Notes: generated by a model not told the origin, from the letters alone. A stretch of 64,000 bases of DNA from Phytoactinopolyspora alkaliphila (GCF_010550695.1 NZ_JAAGOB010000013.1:113354-177353); one strand, 5' to 3'; shown: positions 35,849 to 45,156, counted from the first letter of the stretch. A program made the numbers and translations.

Positions 35849-35894
35849 GTTTGCAAAGTAGTGTCACAAATCGGTGAAACTCATGCATTGCGTC

Positions 35895-35924
35895 TTGACC
35901 TGATGCGAAACACGCACTTAGTTT
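35895..35924 (+). promoter_or_regulatory. Promoter of the ROK / Rbs-type transporter operon
   Basis: TTGACC is followed after 18 nt by TAGTTT. Transcription would start within the inverted repeat at 35922-35942. Confidence 0.55.
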
Positions 35925-35942
35925 GTTCAATCAACGGACAAA
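35922..35942. promoter_or_regulatory. Operator at the start site of the sugar-transport operon
   Basis: TTTGTtC-N7-GgACAAA overlaps the end of the -10 box and the expected start site, the place for a repressor. The ROK gene that follows is the likely product acting here. Confidence 0.5.
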
Positions 35943-35981
35943 GATTGTGACCTGGCTTACATGTGGAGGGGGGTGGCGGCC

Positions 35982-37217
35982 ATGGACGTCGTTGTCGATC
36001 AGATCTCGTTACGCCGGTACAACCTCAGTGCCGTTCTGCGTCACCTCTGCGGGGCCGGACCGCGCTCGCGTGCCCGAATCGCCACCGACCTGGGCTTGAA
36101 CAAGGCCACGGTCTCCAGTCTCGTGGCCGAGCTCGGTGAGCGCGGCCTGGTATTGGCCGGGGATGTCGAGCGAGGCCAGGTCGGCCGGCCCGGCCAGGTG
36201 GTCGAGGTCGACGGGCGGGTGTGCGGCCTTGGGCTGCAGCTCGGCGTCGACCACGTCGCCGCCTATGTGCTCGACCTGCGCGGTGAGATGGTCAGCTCAC
36301 ATCACCGCCGGCTCGACATCCAGGACCTGGGCCCCGCCGGCACACTTGCCATGCTTGCCGAGCTGATCGGCTCGATCGTCGGCGGGGCAGCTCAAGACGG
36401 ACGGCACATCGCCGGAGTCGGAGTGGGCGTCCCGGGGCTGGTGGAGAGCGCGGCTGGGTCGCTACGCATCGGCGCCAACCTCGGCTGGCGCGACACCCGC
36501 GTCGTCGACGAGCTGGTCACCCTGCTGGGAAATCCCGAGTATCCGATCCATCTGGACAACGACGCCAACCTCGCGGCCATCGCCGAGCGTGCCACCGGAT
36601 GCGCGGTGGGCGCCGGAAACCTCATCTACCTGACGGGTGACGTCGGCATCGGCGGCGGTGTCATCGTCGACGGTCGGGTGCTGCGCGGCGCGGACGGCTT
36701 CGCCGGCGAGGTGGGGCACATGACTCTGGCCGGCGACGGCCGCTTGTGTGGATGTGGGCGCAAGGGATGCTGGGAGACCGTCGCGGGGATGCCCGCCCTG
36801 CTGCGCGAGATCGCCGATCCCGGTAGCCCCATCGCCGATCCGGCCATGGAGTTGCAGGAGCGACTGGCGGAGATCCGCCGCCGGGCCGAACTCGGCGACG
36901 CCCGGACGCTACGGGGCCTCGACGCCATCGGCACCGGCATCGGCCTGGGCGCATCGGTCCTGGTCAACATCTTCAATCCGCAGGTCCTCGTCCTCGGTGG
37001 CTTCTTCTCCGTGCTGGGCGATCTCCTCATGCCGGCCATCCAGGGTCAGCTCTCCGGGCAGGTGGTGTCCGAGTCGCTCAGCCAGTGCCGGGTGGAGCGT
37101 TCCGCGTTCCCTTTCACGGCGGCCGCCCGTGGGGGTGCGCACGTCGTCCTCGAATCCGTCCTCGCCGATCCCACTCGCGTACCGCCCGGTCTAGCCCGGG
37201 CAGGAGGTAGCCGATGA
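35982..37217 (+). CDS. ROK family transcriptional repressor of the Rbs-type sugar operon
   Basis: A 411-residue protein with an N-terminal HTH (RSRARIATDLGLNKATVSSLVAEL) and a ROK domain: GLQLGVDHVAAYVLDL, HLDNDANLAAIAERATG, YLTGDVGIGGGVIVDG and the zinc-site CGCGRKGCWETVAG. ATG 35982 is preferred over an earlier in-frame start because a GGAGG-rich site lies just before it. The ATPase gene overlaps its stop as ATGA. It probably represses its own operon through the repeat at 35922 and releases it on binding the sugar. Confidence 0.92.
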   Translation: MDVVVDQISLRRYNLSAVLRHLCGAGPRSRARIATDLGLNKATVSSLVAELGERGLVLAGDVERGQVGRPGQVVEVDGRVCGLGLQLGVDHVAAYVLDLRGEMVSSHHRRLDIQDLGPAGTLAMLAELIGSIVGGAAQDGRHIAGVGVGVPGLVESAAGSLRIGANLGWRDTRVVDELVTLLGNPEYPIHLDNDANLAAIAERATGCAVGAGNLIYLTGDVGIGGGVIVDGRVLRGADGFAGEVGHMTLAGDGRLCGCGRKGCWETVAGMPALLREIADPGSPIADPAMELQERLAEIRRRAELGDARTLRGLDAIGTGIGLGASVLVNIFNPQVLVLGGFFSVLGDLLMPAIQGQLSGQVVSESLSQCRVERSAFPFTAAARGGAHVVLESVLADPTRVPPGLARAGGSR

Positions 37218-38734
37218 GCACGTCCACCACCAGCTTGCCGTTGCTGCAGATGCGCGGGATCGTCAAAGAATTCCCCGGTGTTCGCGCGCTGGACGGCGTC
37301 GACCTGGATGTCGTTGCGGGCGAGGTGCACTGCCTGCTGGGACAGAACGGCGCCGGCAAGTCCACACTGATCAAAGTGCTGGCCGGGGCGCACCAGCCGG
37401 ATGAGGGCGAGGTGTCCTGGCTCGGCGAGGAGACCCGCATCTCCGATCCGATGTCGGCGATGCGCCTCGGGATCGCCACCATCTATCAGGAGCTCGACCT
37501 GGTGGACGGGCTCACGGTGGCCGAGAACATCTATCTCGGTCACGAGATGGCCACAACTGGATTTTTGCACCGCGCTCAGGCGGCCCGGTCGACGCGGGCA
37601 CTCATGGAGCGGCTCGGCCATCCGGAGATCTCGCCGCACACGGAGGTCGGCCGGCTCTCCGCCGCGGGGAAGCAGATCGTCAGCATGGCCCGCGCGCTGT
37701 CGCACGACGTGCGGCTGATCGTCATGGACGAACCCTCGGCGGTCCTGGACCAGGAAGAGGTCGCTCGCCTGTTCAAGGTGATCCGGGACCTGGTGTCCGA
37801 CGGCGTGGCGGTGGTCTACATCTCGCACCGGCTGGAGGAGATCCGGGAGATCGGTGACCGGGTCACGGTGCTCAAGGACGGCCGGACAGTGGCCACCGGG
37901 CTGCCTGCCCGCGGTACGCCGACCGCCGAAGTGATCCGGCTGATGACCGGCCGCTCGATCGAGTACGTCTTCCCCGAGCGGAGCTTCCGGCCGACAGCGG
38001 GTGAACCCGCGCTGGAGGTGCGTGAGCTGAGCCGGGCGGGCGAGTTCTCGGACGTGAGCTTCGAGGTCGCGCCCGGCGAGATCGTCGGGTTCGCCGGCCT
38101 GGTCGGATCGAGTCGCTCGGAGATCCTCGAGACGATCTACGGTGCGCGCAAGGCGACCTCGGGCTCGGTCCTCGTGCACGGCCGCGAACTGCGGCCCGGC
38201 TCGGTCGGCTCGGCGGTCGCCGCAGGGGTCGGGCTGTGCCCGGAGGAACGTAAGAGCCAGGGCCTGCTGATGACCGAGTCGATCATCAGAAACGTGAGTC
38301 TCGCATCGTTGTCCAGGTTCGCCCGCGGTTCGTTCATCAACCATGGTGCCGAACGCGCGGCGGCGGTCGAGCAAGTGAAGGGGCTGGACATTCGCCCGCA
38401 CGACCCGAGCCGGGAGGTGCGGACCCTCTCCGGCGGCAATCAGCAGAAGGTGGTACTGGGGCGGTGGCTGCTCAAGGGCTGCGACGTGCTCCTTCTCGAC
38501 GAGCCGACCCGCGGTGTCGACGTGGGGGCGCGCAGCGAGCTCTATGCGCTGATCCGGGAGCTCGCCGACAACGGCGTGGCGATCGTCCTCGTCAGCAGTG
38601 AGGTGCCCGAGGTGCTCGGGCTGGCCGACCGGGTCCTGGTGATCCGTGAGGGCCGGGTGGTCCATACCGGGCCGGCGGCCGATATCGACGAACACCAGGT
38701 CCTCGACCTGGTGATGGAAGGGAGCGTCACGTGA
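37214..38734 (+). CDS. Sugar ABC transporter ATP-binding protein (RbsA/XylG type)
   Basis: A 506-residue protein with two fused ATPase domains. The first has Walker A GQNGAGKSTLIKVL and Walker B LIVMDEPSAVLD with a degenerate signature (LSAAGKQIVSMARAL); the second has a degenerate P-loop (GLVGSSRSEILE), signature LSGGNQQKVVLGRWL and Walker B VLLLDEPTRGVD. This asymmetry is normal for the ribose/xylose/galactose CUT2 family. Tightly coupled to the ROK gene before and the permease after. Confidence 0.95.
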   Translation: MSTSTTSLPLLQMRGIVKEFPGVRALDGVDLDVVAGEVHCLLGQNGAGKSTLIKVLAGAHQPDEGEVSWLGEETRISDPMSAMRLGIATIYQELDLVDGLTVAENIYLGHEMATTGFLHRAQAARSTRALMERLGHPEISPHTEVGRLSAAGKQIVSMARALSHDVRLIVMDEPSAVLDQEEVARLFKVIRDLVSDGVAVVYISHRLEEIREIGDRVTVLKDGRTVATGLPARGTPTAEVIRLMTGRSIEYVFPERSFRPTAGEPALEVRELSRAGEFSDVSFEVAPGEIVGFAGLVGSSRSEILETIYGARKATSGSVLVHGRELRPGSVGSAVAAGVGLCPEERKSQGLLMTESIIRNVSLASLSRFARGSFINHGAERAAAVEQVKGLDIRPHDPSREVRTLSGGNQQKVVLGRWLLKGCDVLLLDEPTRGVDVGARSELYALIRELADNGVAIVLVSSEVPEVLGLADRVLVIREGRVVHTGPAADIDEHQVLDLVMEGSVT

Positions 38735-39813
38735 CGGAGAGAATCACCCCGGCGACGCAGGCTGCCGGCCGGGCGACGCCCCCAAGCTCGGATGAGCACC
38801 GGCGCGTCGAGGAAGCCGCCGCGCGCGCCGGGCAACGGGAGTCGACGTTCGCCCGGATCATGGCCAGTTCGGCTGGCCGGAACATGGGCCTCGTCGTCGG
38901 CCTGCTGATCATCATCGCCATCGGTGTCATCACCGCGGGAGACCGGTTCGCCACGTTCGACAACATGATGACCATCCTGCGGTACGCCTCGATCATCGGA
39001 GTGGTGAGCATCGGCATGACGTTCGTCATCGCTGGTGGCGGCATCGACCTATCCGTGGGCGCCATCGTCGCATTGGCCTCGGTCTGGGCCACCACCGTGG
39101 CCACGCAGACCATGGCGGCGGACTCCCACTGGATTGTGATGGTGTTCGCGGCCCTGGCGGTGGGCGCCGGCTGTGGCCTGGTGAACGGGGTACTCGTCGC
39201 CTACGGGCGGATGGCGCCGTTCATCGTCACGCTGGCGATGCTCGCGGCGGCGCGCGGGCTCGCCGAGATCATCTCGCAGCGGCGCACCCAGATCGTCGAC
39301 GTGCGAGATTTCCTCAGCTTCTTCGGCGGCAGCGTCCTCGGGGTCCCGGTGCTGGTGATCATCTTCGCGCTGGTCGCCGCCGCCGGCTGGGTGCTGCTCA
39401 ACCGCACTACGTTCGGCCGCCGCACGCTGGCGGTGGGCGGCAACAGCGAGGCTGCCCGGCTCGCGGGGATCAAGGTCCAGCGGCACACCATGATGCTTTT
39501 CGTCCTGCTCGGTGTGGCCTGTGGCATCGCCGCGGTCATGCTTATGGTCCGAACCACCACAGGCACTTCCACCCACGGCTTGCTCTTGGAGCTCGACGCG
39601 ATCGCGGCCGTGGTGATCGGAGGGACGCTGCTCTCCGGCGGGCGGGGCACCATCGTCGGCACGGTCTTCGGCGTGCTGATCTTCGCCACGCTCACCAACA
39701 TCTTCACCCTGAACAACCTCGACACGTCGACGCAGAACGTGGCGAAGGGCGCGATCATCGTGGCGGCCGTCCTGCTGCAACAGCGGGTGGCAGCTCGCAA
39801 CGGGGGGACCTAA
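38731..39813 (+). CDS. Sugar ABC transporter permease (RbsC type)
   Basis: A 360-residue protein with about ten membrane helices and CUT2 permease marks: GGGIDLSVGAIVALASV after the third helix, GRMAPFIVTLAMLAAARGL, and NRTTFGRRTLAVGGNSEAARLAGIKV. The ~50-residue hydrophilic N-terminus is longer than in E. coli RbsC. GTG 38731 overlaps the ATPase stop as GTGA. Confidence 0.94.
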   Translation: MTERITPATQAAGRATPPSSDEHRRVEEAAARAGQRESTFARIMASSAGRNMGLVVGLLIIIAIGVITAGDRFATFDNMMTILRYASIIGVVSIGMTFVIAGGGIDLSVGAIVALASVWATTVATQTMAADSHWIVMVFAALAVGAGCGLVNGVLVAYGRMAPFIVTLAMLAAARGLAEIISQRRTQIVDVRDFLSFFGGSVLGVPVLVIIFALVAAAGWVLLNRTTFGRRTLAVGGNSEAARLAGIKVQRHTMMLFVLLGVACGIAAVMLMVRTTTGTSTHGLLLELDAIAAVVIGGTLLSGGRGTIVGTVFGVLIFATLTNIFTLNNLDTSTQNVAKGAIIVAAVLLQQRVAARNGGT

Positions 39814-39867
39814 CCGGCCCGCCACCACATCACATCCCGTTCACACCTCGATTCCAAGGAGATCTCG

Positions 39868-40959
39868 ATGTCCAGCTCGATCACCGTATTCAGCGCGAAG
39901 CGCAGGCTGCTCGGCACGGCCGGCGCCTTCGTCCTCGCCGGCGCGCTCATCGCCGGCTGCACCAGTAATGAACCCGAGAGCACCGACGACGGCGACGAGA
40001 ACACGGCGGAGGAGTCCGGCGACGACGGTGCGGCCTCCGGCGGCAACGCCAACGACGAGACCGGTGAGACCGTCACGATCGGCTTCTCCGGACCCGAGGC
40101 CGACCACGGCTGGCTCGCCGCGATCAACAGCTCCGCGCTCGCCGAGGCGGACAAGTACGACGACGTGGAACTGCGCGCGGCTGAAGGCACCAACGACGCG
40201 AGCCTGCAGATCCAGCAGGTCGAGACGTTCATCAACGAGGGCGTCGACGCGATCGTCCTGCTGCCCACCGACGGTGCCGCGCTGACCGACATCGCCACCC
40301 GTGCCATGGACGCCGGCATCCCGGTGGTCAACGTGGACCGGGAGTTCTCCAGCCCGTTCGCCGCCCGCACCACCATCCTGGGCGACAACTACGGCATGGG
40401 CGTCTCGGCCGGCACGTACGCGTGCCAGCTGATCGAGGAGAACAACATCGACGACCCGGTGATCGCCGAGATCGCAGGGATCGACGCGTTGCCGCTCACC
40501 CAGGACCGCTCGCAGGGTTTCGCCGACGCACTTGATGCGTGCGGCGAGGACGTCGACAACCGGGTGGCGGCCGAGTTCACCGTCCAGTCAGGGGAAGCCG
40601 TGACGTCGAACCTGCTCCAGGCGGCTCCGGAGATCGACATCATCTGGAACCACGACGACGACCAGGGCGTGGGCGTGAAGGCCGCGTTCGACAACGCCGG
40701 CCGGGACGAGTTCTTCTTCATCGGCGGCGCCGGGTCGTCCAACGCGATGGAGTGGATCCAGCAGGGCGAGATGGAGGCCACCGTGCTCTACCCGCCGACG
40801 CAGGCCGCTGACGGCATTCGGCTGGCGCGCCTGCTCGCGCAGGGCAAGGGCATGTCCGACCTGGTGCAGGTCGAGGTGCCGCGCCGGATCGTGCTCAACG
40901 CGCCGGTGGTCACCGCCGACAACGTCGACGAGTACATGCACCTGGGCTTCGACTCCTGA
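39868..40959 (+). CDS. Sugar-binding lipoprotein (RbsB-like, periplasmic-binding 4 family)
   Basis: A 363-residue lipoprotein with lipobox ALIAGC (Cys ~31) and an acidic linker rich in Glu, Asp and Thr. The mature part has VTIGFSGPEADHGWLAAINS, FINEGVDAIVLLPTDGAALT, AGIPVVNVDREF and IWNHDDDQGVGVKAAF, the layout of sugar-binding proteins of CUT2 systems. A 14-bp-stem hairpin follows directly, which may limit transcription into the dehydrogenase gene. The exact sugar is not evident. Confidence 0.93.
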   Translation: MSSSITVFSAKRRLLGTAGAFVLAGALIAGCTSNEPESTDDGDENTAEESGDDGAASGGNANDETGETVTIGFSGPEADHGWLAAINSSALAEADKYDDVELRAAEGTNDASLQIQQVETFINEGVDAIVLLPTDGAALTDIATRAMDAGIPVVNVDREFSSPFAARTTILGDNYGMGVSAGTYACQLIEENNIDDPVIAEIAGIDALPLTQDRSQGFADALDACGEDVDNRVAAEFTVQSGEAVTSNLLQAAPEIDIIWNHDDDQGVGVKAAFDNAGRDEFFFIGGAGSSNAMEWIQQGEMEATVLYPPTQAADGIRLARLLAQGKGMSDLVQVEVPRRIVLNAPVVTADNVDEYMHLGFDS

Positions 40960-40965
40960 CGAACG

Positions 40966-41006
40966 AGCGCGGGTGCCCGCCGGCGGCGAGCCCGGGCACC
41001 CGCGCT
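40966..41006 (+). terminator. Hairpin after the sugar-binding protein gene
   Basis: AGCGCGGGTGCCCG and its complement form a perfect 14-bp GC-rich stem with a 13-nt loop, 6 bp after the stop codon. There is no T-run, so it is either a high-GC terminator or an mRNA 3'-stabiliser. Confidence 0.6.
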
Positions 41007-41066
41007 GGCAACCTGTCACAGTGTGGTCAACACGGCAACCTGAACCGAGCACGAGGGAAACCTTCG

Positions 41067-42281
41067 ATGACAGATGACACCAGCCCGACGGAGCCGACCC
41101 TAGGCATTGGGATGGTGGGTTACGCCTTCATGGGCACGGCCCACTCCCAGGCATGGCGCAACGCCGTCAGCTACTTCGACGTGCCGCGGCCGCCTCGCCT
41201 CACCGCCATCGCCGGGCGCAATCACGACGCCGTGCGCGCGGCCGGCGCCAAGTTCGGCTGGCAGCACGTGGAGACCGACTGGCGGGCATTGATCGCCCGT
41301 GACGACGTCGACCTCGTCGATGTCTGCACGCCGGGCGACACCCATGCTGAGATCGCCATCGCCGCCCTCCAGGCCGGCAAGCACGTCCTCTGTGAGAAGC
41401 CCCTGGCCAACACGGTGGCCGAGGCCGAGGAGATGGCGGCGGCCGCGGCGGCCGCACGATCCCGCGGGGTCCGCTCGATGGTCGGCTTCACCTACCGGCG
41501 GGTCCCGGCGATCGGCCTGGCCCGCACCCTGGTGGCCGAGGGCAGGATCGGCGAGGTCCGGCACGTGCGTGCCCAGTACCTGCAGGACTGGCTGGTGGAC
41601 CCGAACGCGCCGATGTCCTGGCGGCTGGACAAGGACAAGGCCGGGTCCGGGTCCCTGGGCGACATCGGCGCCCACATCGTCGACCTGACCCAGTACATCA
41701 CCGGGGACCGCCTGACGGGGGTCAGCGCGATGGTCGAGACGTTCGTCCCGAGAAGGCCGCAGGCCGAGCCGTCCGCGGGTTCCGGAAGCAAGCTCGGCGG
41801 TCACGTCGACGCCGGTCGGGACGTGGCCATGGGGGAGGTGACTGTCGACGACGCCGCCGTGTTCCTCGGCAGGTTCGGGGGAGGCGCCCTGGCGACCTTC
41901 GAGGCCACCCGCTACGCCACCGGACGCAAGAACGCGATCCGGATCGAGATCAACGGCTCCACCGGATCGCTGGCGTTCGACTTCGAGGACATGAACCTCT
42001 TGCACTTCTACGACGGCACGGAACCCGCCGCGACGGCCGGGTTCCGCCGGATCGTGGTGACCGAGCCCGAGCACCCGTACGTGGCGGCGTGGTGGCCGCC
42101 GGGCCATCTGCTCGGTTACGAGCACGGCTTCACCCACCAGGCGGTGGATCTGGTCACCGCGATCGCCGAGGGCCGGGATCCGGAGCCGTCGTTCGAGGAC
42201 GGCCTGCAGATCCAGCGGGTGCTCGCGGCCGTGGAGCAGAGTGCCGCAAAGGACAGCATCTGGACGCCGGTGGCCGGCTGA
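41067..42281 (+). CDS. Gfo/Idh/MocA family oxidoreductase
   Basis: A 404-residue NAD(P)-dependent dehydrogenase. The Rossmann start GIGMVGYAFMGTAHSQAWRN, the EKPLANT motif (catalytic lysine of the EKP motif) and the GDIGAHIVDLTQYITGD active-site helix are clear. Such enzymes oxidise sugars, inositols or their derivatives. It follows the Rbs-type transporter on the same strand, so it probably acts on the imported sugar. No ATPase or kinase gene is adjacent, which suits oxidation of a free sugar. Confidence 0.92.
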   Translation: MTDDTSPTEPTLGIGMVGYAFMGTAHSQAWRNAVSYFDVPRPPRLTAIAGRNHDAVRAAGAKFGWQHVETDWRALIARDDVDLVDVCTPGDTHAEIAIAALQAGKHVLCEKPLANTVAEAEEMAAAAAAARSRGVRSMVGFTYRRVPAIGLARTLVAEGRIGEVRHVRAQYLQDWLVDPNAPMSWRLDKDKAGSGSLGDIGAHIVDLTQYITGDRLTGVSAMVETFVPRRPQAEPSAGSGSKLGGHVDAGRDVAMGEVTVDDAAVFLGRFGGGALATFEATRYATGRKNAIRIEINGSTGSLAFDFEDMNLLHFYDGTEPAATAGFRRIVVTEPEHPYVAAWWPPGHLLGYEHGFTHQAVDLVTAIAEGRDPEPSFEDGLQIQRVLAAVEQSAAKDSIWTPVAG

Positions 42282-42549
42282 AGGCGACCCGGACGCGTTC
42301 AGGGCCAGGCGGAAACCAGATCGTCAGGGTCGAAGGACGCCAATCCTTGAACCGTGCTTCCGCTCCGTGACACGGCCACGAGCGGCGTCGATGCATCGGC
42401 CCCAGGCATCCGGTCGCGGTGGGCCGCGAACGTTAGTAATGCTCGGTAGCGCAATCCTTGCCCGCCCATGTCATTGGGGGTAGCCCCACCCCGGCTTCTA
42501 GCGCCAGCACTGCTGTTCTTGGAGCTCGTCGTCCGTAGCGTCGTGAGAC

Positions 42550-43653
42550 ATGAACACGATCACCGCCGAGACCGGCACCGTACGTCCAGATGCCGCTCCA
42601 CGGAAGCGCTATGTCAGCGACTACACGGAACTGGCGAGGGAGGTGCGCGAGGCGGGCCTGCTGCGGCGTCGGCCGCTGTACTACTTGCTCCGCTCGGCGA
42701 TTCTCGCCGTGTTGCTGGGGGCATGTGTCGCGGCGGTGGTCGTCGTCGGCCAGTCCTGGTGGCAGCTGGCGTTGGCGGCGATCCTGGGTGTCTTGCTGAC
42801 CCAGGTGGCCTATCTCGGGCATGACGCCGCGCATCGCCAGATCTTCGCCTCGGGCAAGCGCAACGAGTGGCTAGCCCTGGTCATGGGCAACGTGGTGGTG
42901 GGCCTGAGCCACGGCTGGTGGATGTCGAAGCACACCAGGCACCACGCGAATCCGAACAAGGTCGACGTCGACCCCGACGTGGAGCCGGGAGCGCTGGTCT
43001 TCACCACGGACGTCTCGGCCGAGCGGCGCTGGAAGCGCGGATTCGGCGGCTGGTTCGTAGCCCGCCAGGGCACGCTGTTCTTCCCGCTTCTGCTGCTTGC
43101 CGGGCTCAACATGCACATCTCCGGCATCCGCACCGTGTTCGGTCGCGGGCCGGTCAAGTACCGCGCGATGGAGATCCCGCTGCTGCTCTTCCGCCTGGTG
43201 CTCGTGCCGGCGGCGCTGTTCTTCTTCCTGTCGCCCGGCCTGGCTGCCGCCTTCCTCGGCGTCCAGCTGGCCGTCTTTGGATTCTGCATGGGGGCGACGT
43301 TCGCGCCGAACCACAAGGGCATGCCGATGATCCCCACGGACGCCAGCGTCGACTTCCTCCGTCGGCAGGTGCTGACCAGCCGGAACGTCCGCGGCAGCCG
43401 GGCGATGGATGTCGCGATGGGCGGGCTCAACTACCAGATCGAGCATCACCTCTTTCCGAGCATGCCCAGCCCCAATCTGCGCAAGGTCCGGCCGCTGGTC
43501 CGGAGATACTGCGCGGAACGGGACGTCCCGTACGCGGAAGCGAGTCTGCTGGAGTCCTGGGGGATCGTCGTCCGGCACCTCAATCAGGTGGGCCTGGGCG
43601 ACGCCGACCCGTTCCGGTGCCCGCTCGCCGCCCAGCTCCGTTCGGGCGGGTGA
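42550..43653 (+). CDS. Membrane fatty acid desaturase (DesA3-like)
   Basis: A 367-residue membrane enzyme with the three histidine boxes of the di-iron acyl desaturases: GHDAAH, HTRHH and QIEHH, spaced as in actinobacterial delta-9-type acyl-lipid/CoA desaturases. Two pairs of membrane helices lie at ~45-90 and ~175-250. It introduces a double bond into membrane fatty acids, often in response to cold. The gene's 3' end overlaps the end of the opposite-strand acyltransferase gene by 74 bp. The 268-bp region upstream holds nothing I recognise. Confidence 0.94.
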   Translation: MNTITAETGTVRPDAAPRKRYVSDYTELAREVREAGLLRRRPLYYLLRSAILAVLLGACVAAVVVVGQSWWQLALAAILGVLLTQVAYLGHDAAHRQIFASGKRNEWLALVMGNVVVGLSHGWWMSKHTRHHANPNKVDVDPDVEPGALVFTTDVSAERRWKRGFGGWFVARQGTLFFPLLLLAGLNMHISGIRTVFGRGPVKYRAMEIPLLLFRLVLVPAALFFFLSPGLAAAFLGVQLAVFGFCMGATFAPNHKGMPMIPTDASVDFLRRQVLTSRNVRGSRAMDVAMGGLNYQIEHHLFPSMPSPNLRKVRPLVRRYCAERDVPYAEASLLESWGIVVRHLNQVGLGDADPFRCPLAAQLRSGG

Positions 43654-45007
43654 GGCCTGCCTGGCGGATTCGCGCCAGTCGGAGGAGCCCGGCACCGGTC
43701 AGGTAGGCGGCGAGTGCCCAGAGGGGGAATCCGGTGACGTCCTCGTAGTCGCGGTCCGCCATCGCGATCGAGAGCAGCCCGGCGACAACACTCACGAGGC
43801 CCAGGGTGGTGATGACCCGCCACGCGGCTGCCGTCAGCTCGAACCCGCCGGCGAGCACGGCGTCGCCCACCGCGTGACCCCGGCCCGGTCCGCCGCCCGA
43901 GCGCACCTCAAGCCGAGACGTGGCCGTCACGAGCGCGGCGAGCACCACCGCGCAAGCGGCCAGCCAGGGGATGCGCAGCAGGAGCCAGGCACCGGAGTCC
44001 ACGTCGGGCTCCGGCATGACGCCAGTGCCATACAGCACCACGGCGGTGGCGACGGCCGCGGCCATGTGCCACAAGAAGACGGTGAGGATGACCGCGTTCA
44101 CTGCCACGACGGCCGTCCACGGGCGTCCGCGCTGGAGCAGGCGGTTGGCTGGCCCGCGGAGAGCGAGCGCGACAGCTGTCTGAATCAGACCGAGGAGCAC
44201 GAGGGCGAAAGACGGCGGAGAGGTGTTCTGAAGTTCTTCACCCGGAACGCCGACCATGCTGACCGGGTACGGGCCGAAAGCCGTGAGCCAGACAAGGAGC
44301 CCGAGACCCGCCGCGCCCGCCGCGGCCGCGTACGCCGGGCGCGGCCGCAGCGAGCCGTCCTGCCAGGAGAATCCCAGCTGGTGAAAGATGAGCCACACCA
44401 GCAGGAAGTTCGCAGACCCGATGAGGGGCACACCGTACCCGAGCCGAGCCACGTCGAGCAGAAGGACCACCGCGGCAACAGCGGCCGGAAAGGCCAGCCC
44501 GTAGCGGCGATGGACGGCGTACAACAGTGGCGCGAGGAAGACCAGGCTCAGATACGCGGCGAGGAACCACAGCGGAATCGAGGCTGCCCAGATGCCCATC
44601 GCCACGAGGTCGGGGTCGACGCCGAACGCACGTGCCGTGAAACCGGCGGCAGTGACGGCCACGAGAAAGAACGTCGTGGGCCGGAGCAGGCGTGCGCTTC
44701 GGTTCAGCAGCCACCCGGCCGCGTCACCCCCGGACCGGTGGTGGGAACCGAGTGAGGCTCCGTTCGCGAATCCGCCGACCAGGAAGAAGATCGGCATCAC
44801 CTGCAGGGCCCATGTGACCGGGTGTGACCAGGACAGCTGAGAGAGGGCGTTGGACCCTTCGACGCCGTCGTCGGTGGTGACCACCACGGCCGTCCAGTGC
44901 CCGGCGACCACCACCGAGATCGCGAGAGCCCGTAGCAGGTCGACGTGGCGGTTGCGGTCGTCCGGCGTCTTCTCGGCCGCTTGTTGCACGCCTCGGGTCA
45001 GGCTCAT
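43580..45007 (-). CDS. Acyltransferase family 3 (OafA/YrhL-like) membrane protein
   Basis: A 475-residue protein with about ten membrane helices. RHVDLLRALAISVVVAGHW near the N-terminus holds the Arg/His pair typical of acyltransferase-3 proteins, and VMPIFFLVGGF and WFLAAYLSLVFLAPLLY agree with the family. These transfer acetyl or other acyl groups to sugars, lipids or cell-wall polymers. Its last 24 codons run through the desaturase gene in antisense. It is divergent from the arabinan-type operon at 45226. Confidence 0.9.
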   Translation of the reverse strand: MSLTRGVQQAAEKTPDDRNRHVDLLRALAISVVVAGHWTAVVVTTDDGVEGSNALSQLSWSHPVTWALQVMPIFFLVGGFANGASLGSHHRSGGDAAGWLLNRSARLLRPTTFFLVAVTAAGFTARAFGVDPDLVAMGIWAASIPLWFLAAYLSLVFLAPLLYAVHRRYGLAFPAAVAAVVLLLDVARLGYGVPLIGSANFLLVWLIFHQLGFSWQDGSLRPRPAYAAAAGAAGLGLLVWLTAFGPYPVSMVGVPGEELQNTSPPSFALVLLGLIQTAVALALRGPANRLLQRGRPWTAVVAVNAVILTVFLWHMAAAVATAVVLYGTGVMPEPDVDSGAWLLLRIPWLAACAVVLAALVTATSRLEVRSGGGPGRGHAVGDAVLAGGFELTAAAWRVITTLGLVSVVAGLLSIAMADRDYEDVTGFPLWALAAYLTGAGLLRLARIRQAGLTRPNGAGRRAGTGTGRRRPGPPD

Positions 45008-45086
45008 GTGGCGGTGTCACTCTCCCTGTGGTGGCCCTTTGGTTTCTGCCGTTACCCAGATTGGCGGCAGATTTCCGCGCTGTGTC

Positions 45087-45115
45087 TTGACGGTGACCTG
45101 GGCCACAACTACGAT
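45087..45115 (+). promoter_or_regulatory. Promoter of the arabinan-type operon
   Basis: TTGACG is followed after exactly 17 nt by TACGAT. This gives a leader of about 105 nt before ATG 45226, with the palindrome at 45143-45156 about 20-35 nt into the transcript. Confidence 0.65.
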
Positions 45116-45142
45116 CCTTCGGATCCGGTATATCGAACACGA

Positions 45143-45156
45143 TCCGAAATTTCGGA
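45143..45156. promoter_or_regulatory. Operator palindrome of the arabinan-type operon
   Basis: TCCGAAATTTCGGA is a perfect 14-bp palindrome just downstream of the start site, a position for a repressor. The IclR gene at the operon's end is one candidate regulator; a distant LacI protein is another. Confidence 0.55.

Noticed and set aside
32388..35930. A 1180-codon open frame on the minus strand opposite the sugar dehydrogenase
   Set aside because: It is an antisense shadow caused by high third-position GC. It is rich in Arg, Val, His and Asp, has no domain pattern, and spans the dehydrogenase gene and its flanking regulatory sequence.
42282..42549. Possible small gene or RNA before the desaturase
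   Set aside because: Short open frames there overlap each other and lack ribosome sites; no stable symmetrical structure was found by eye.
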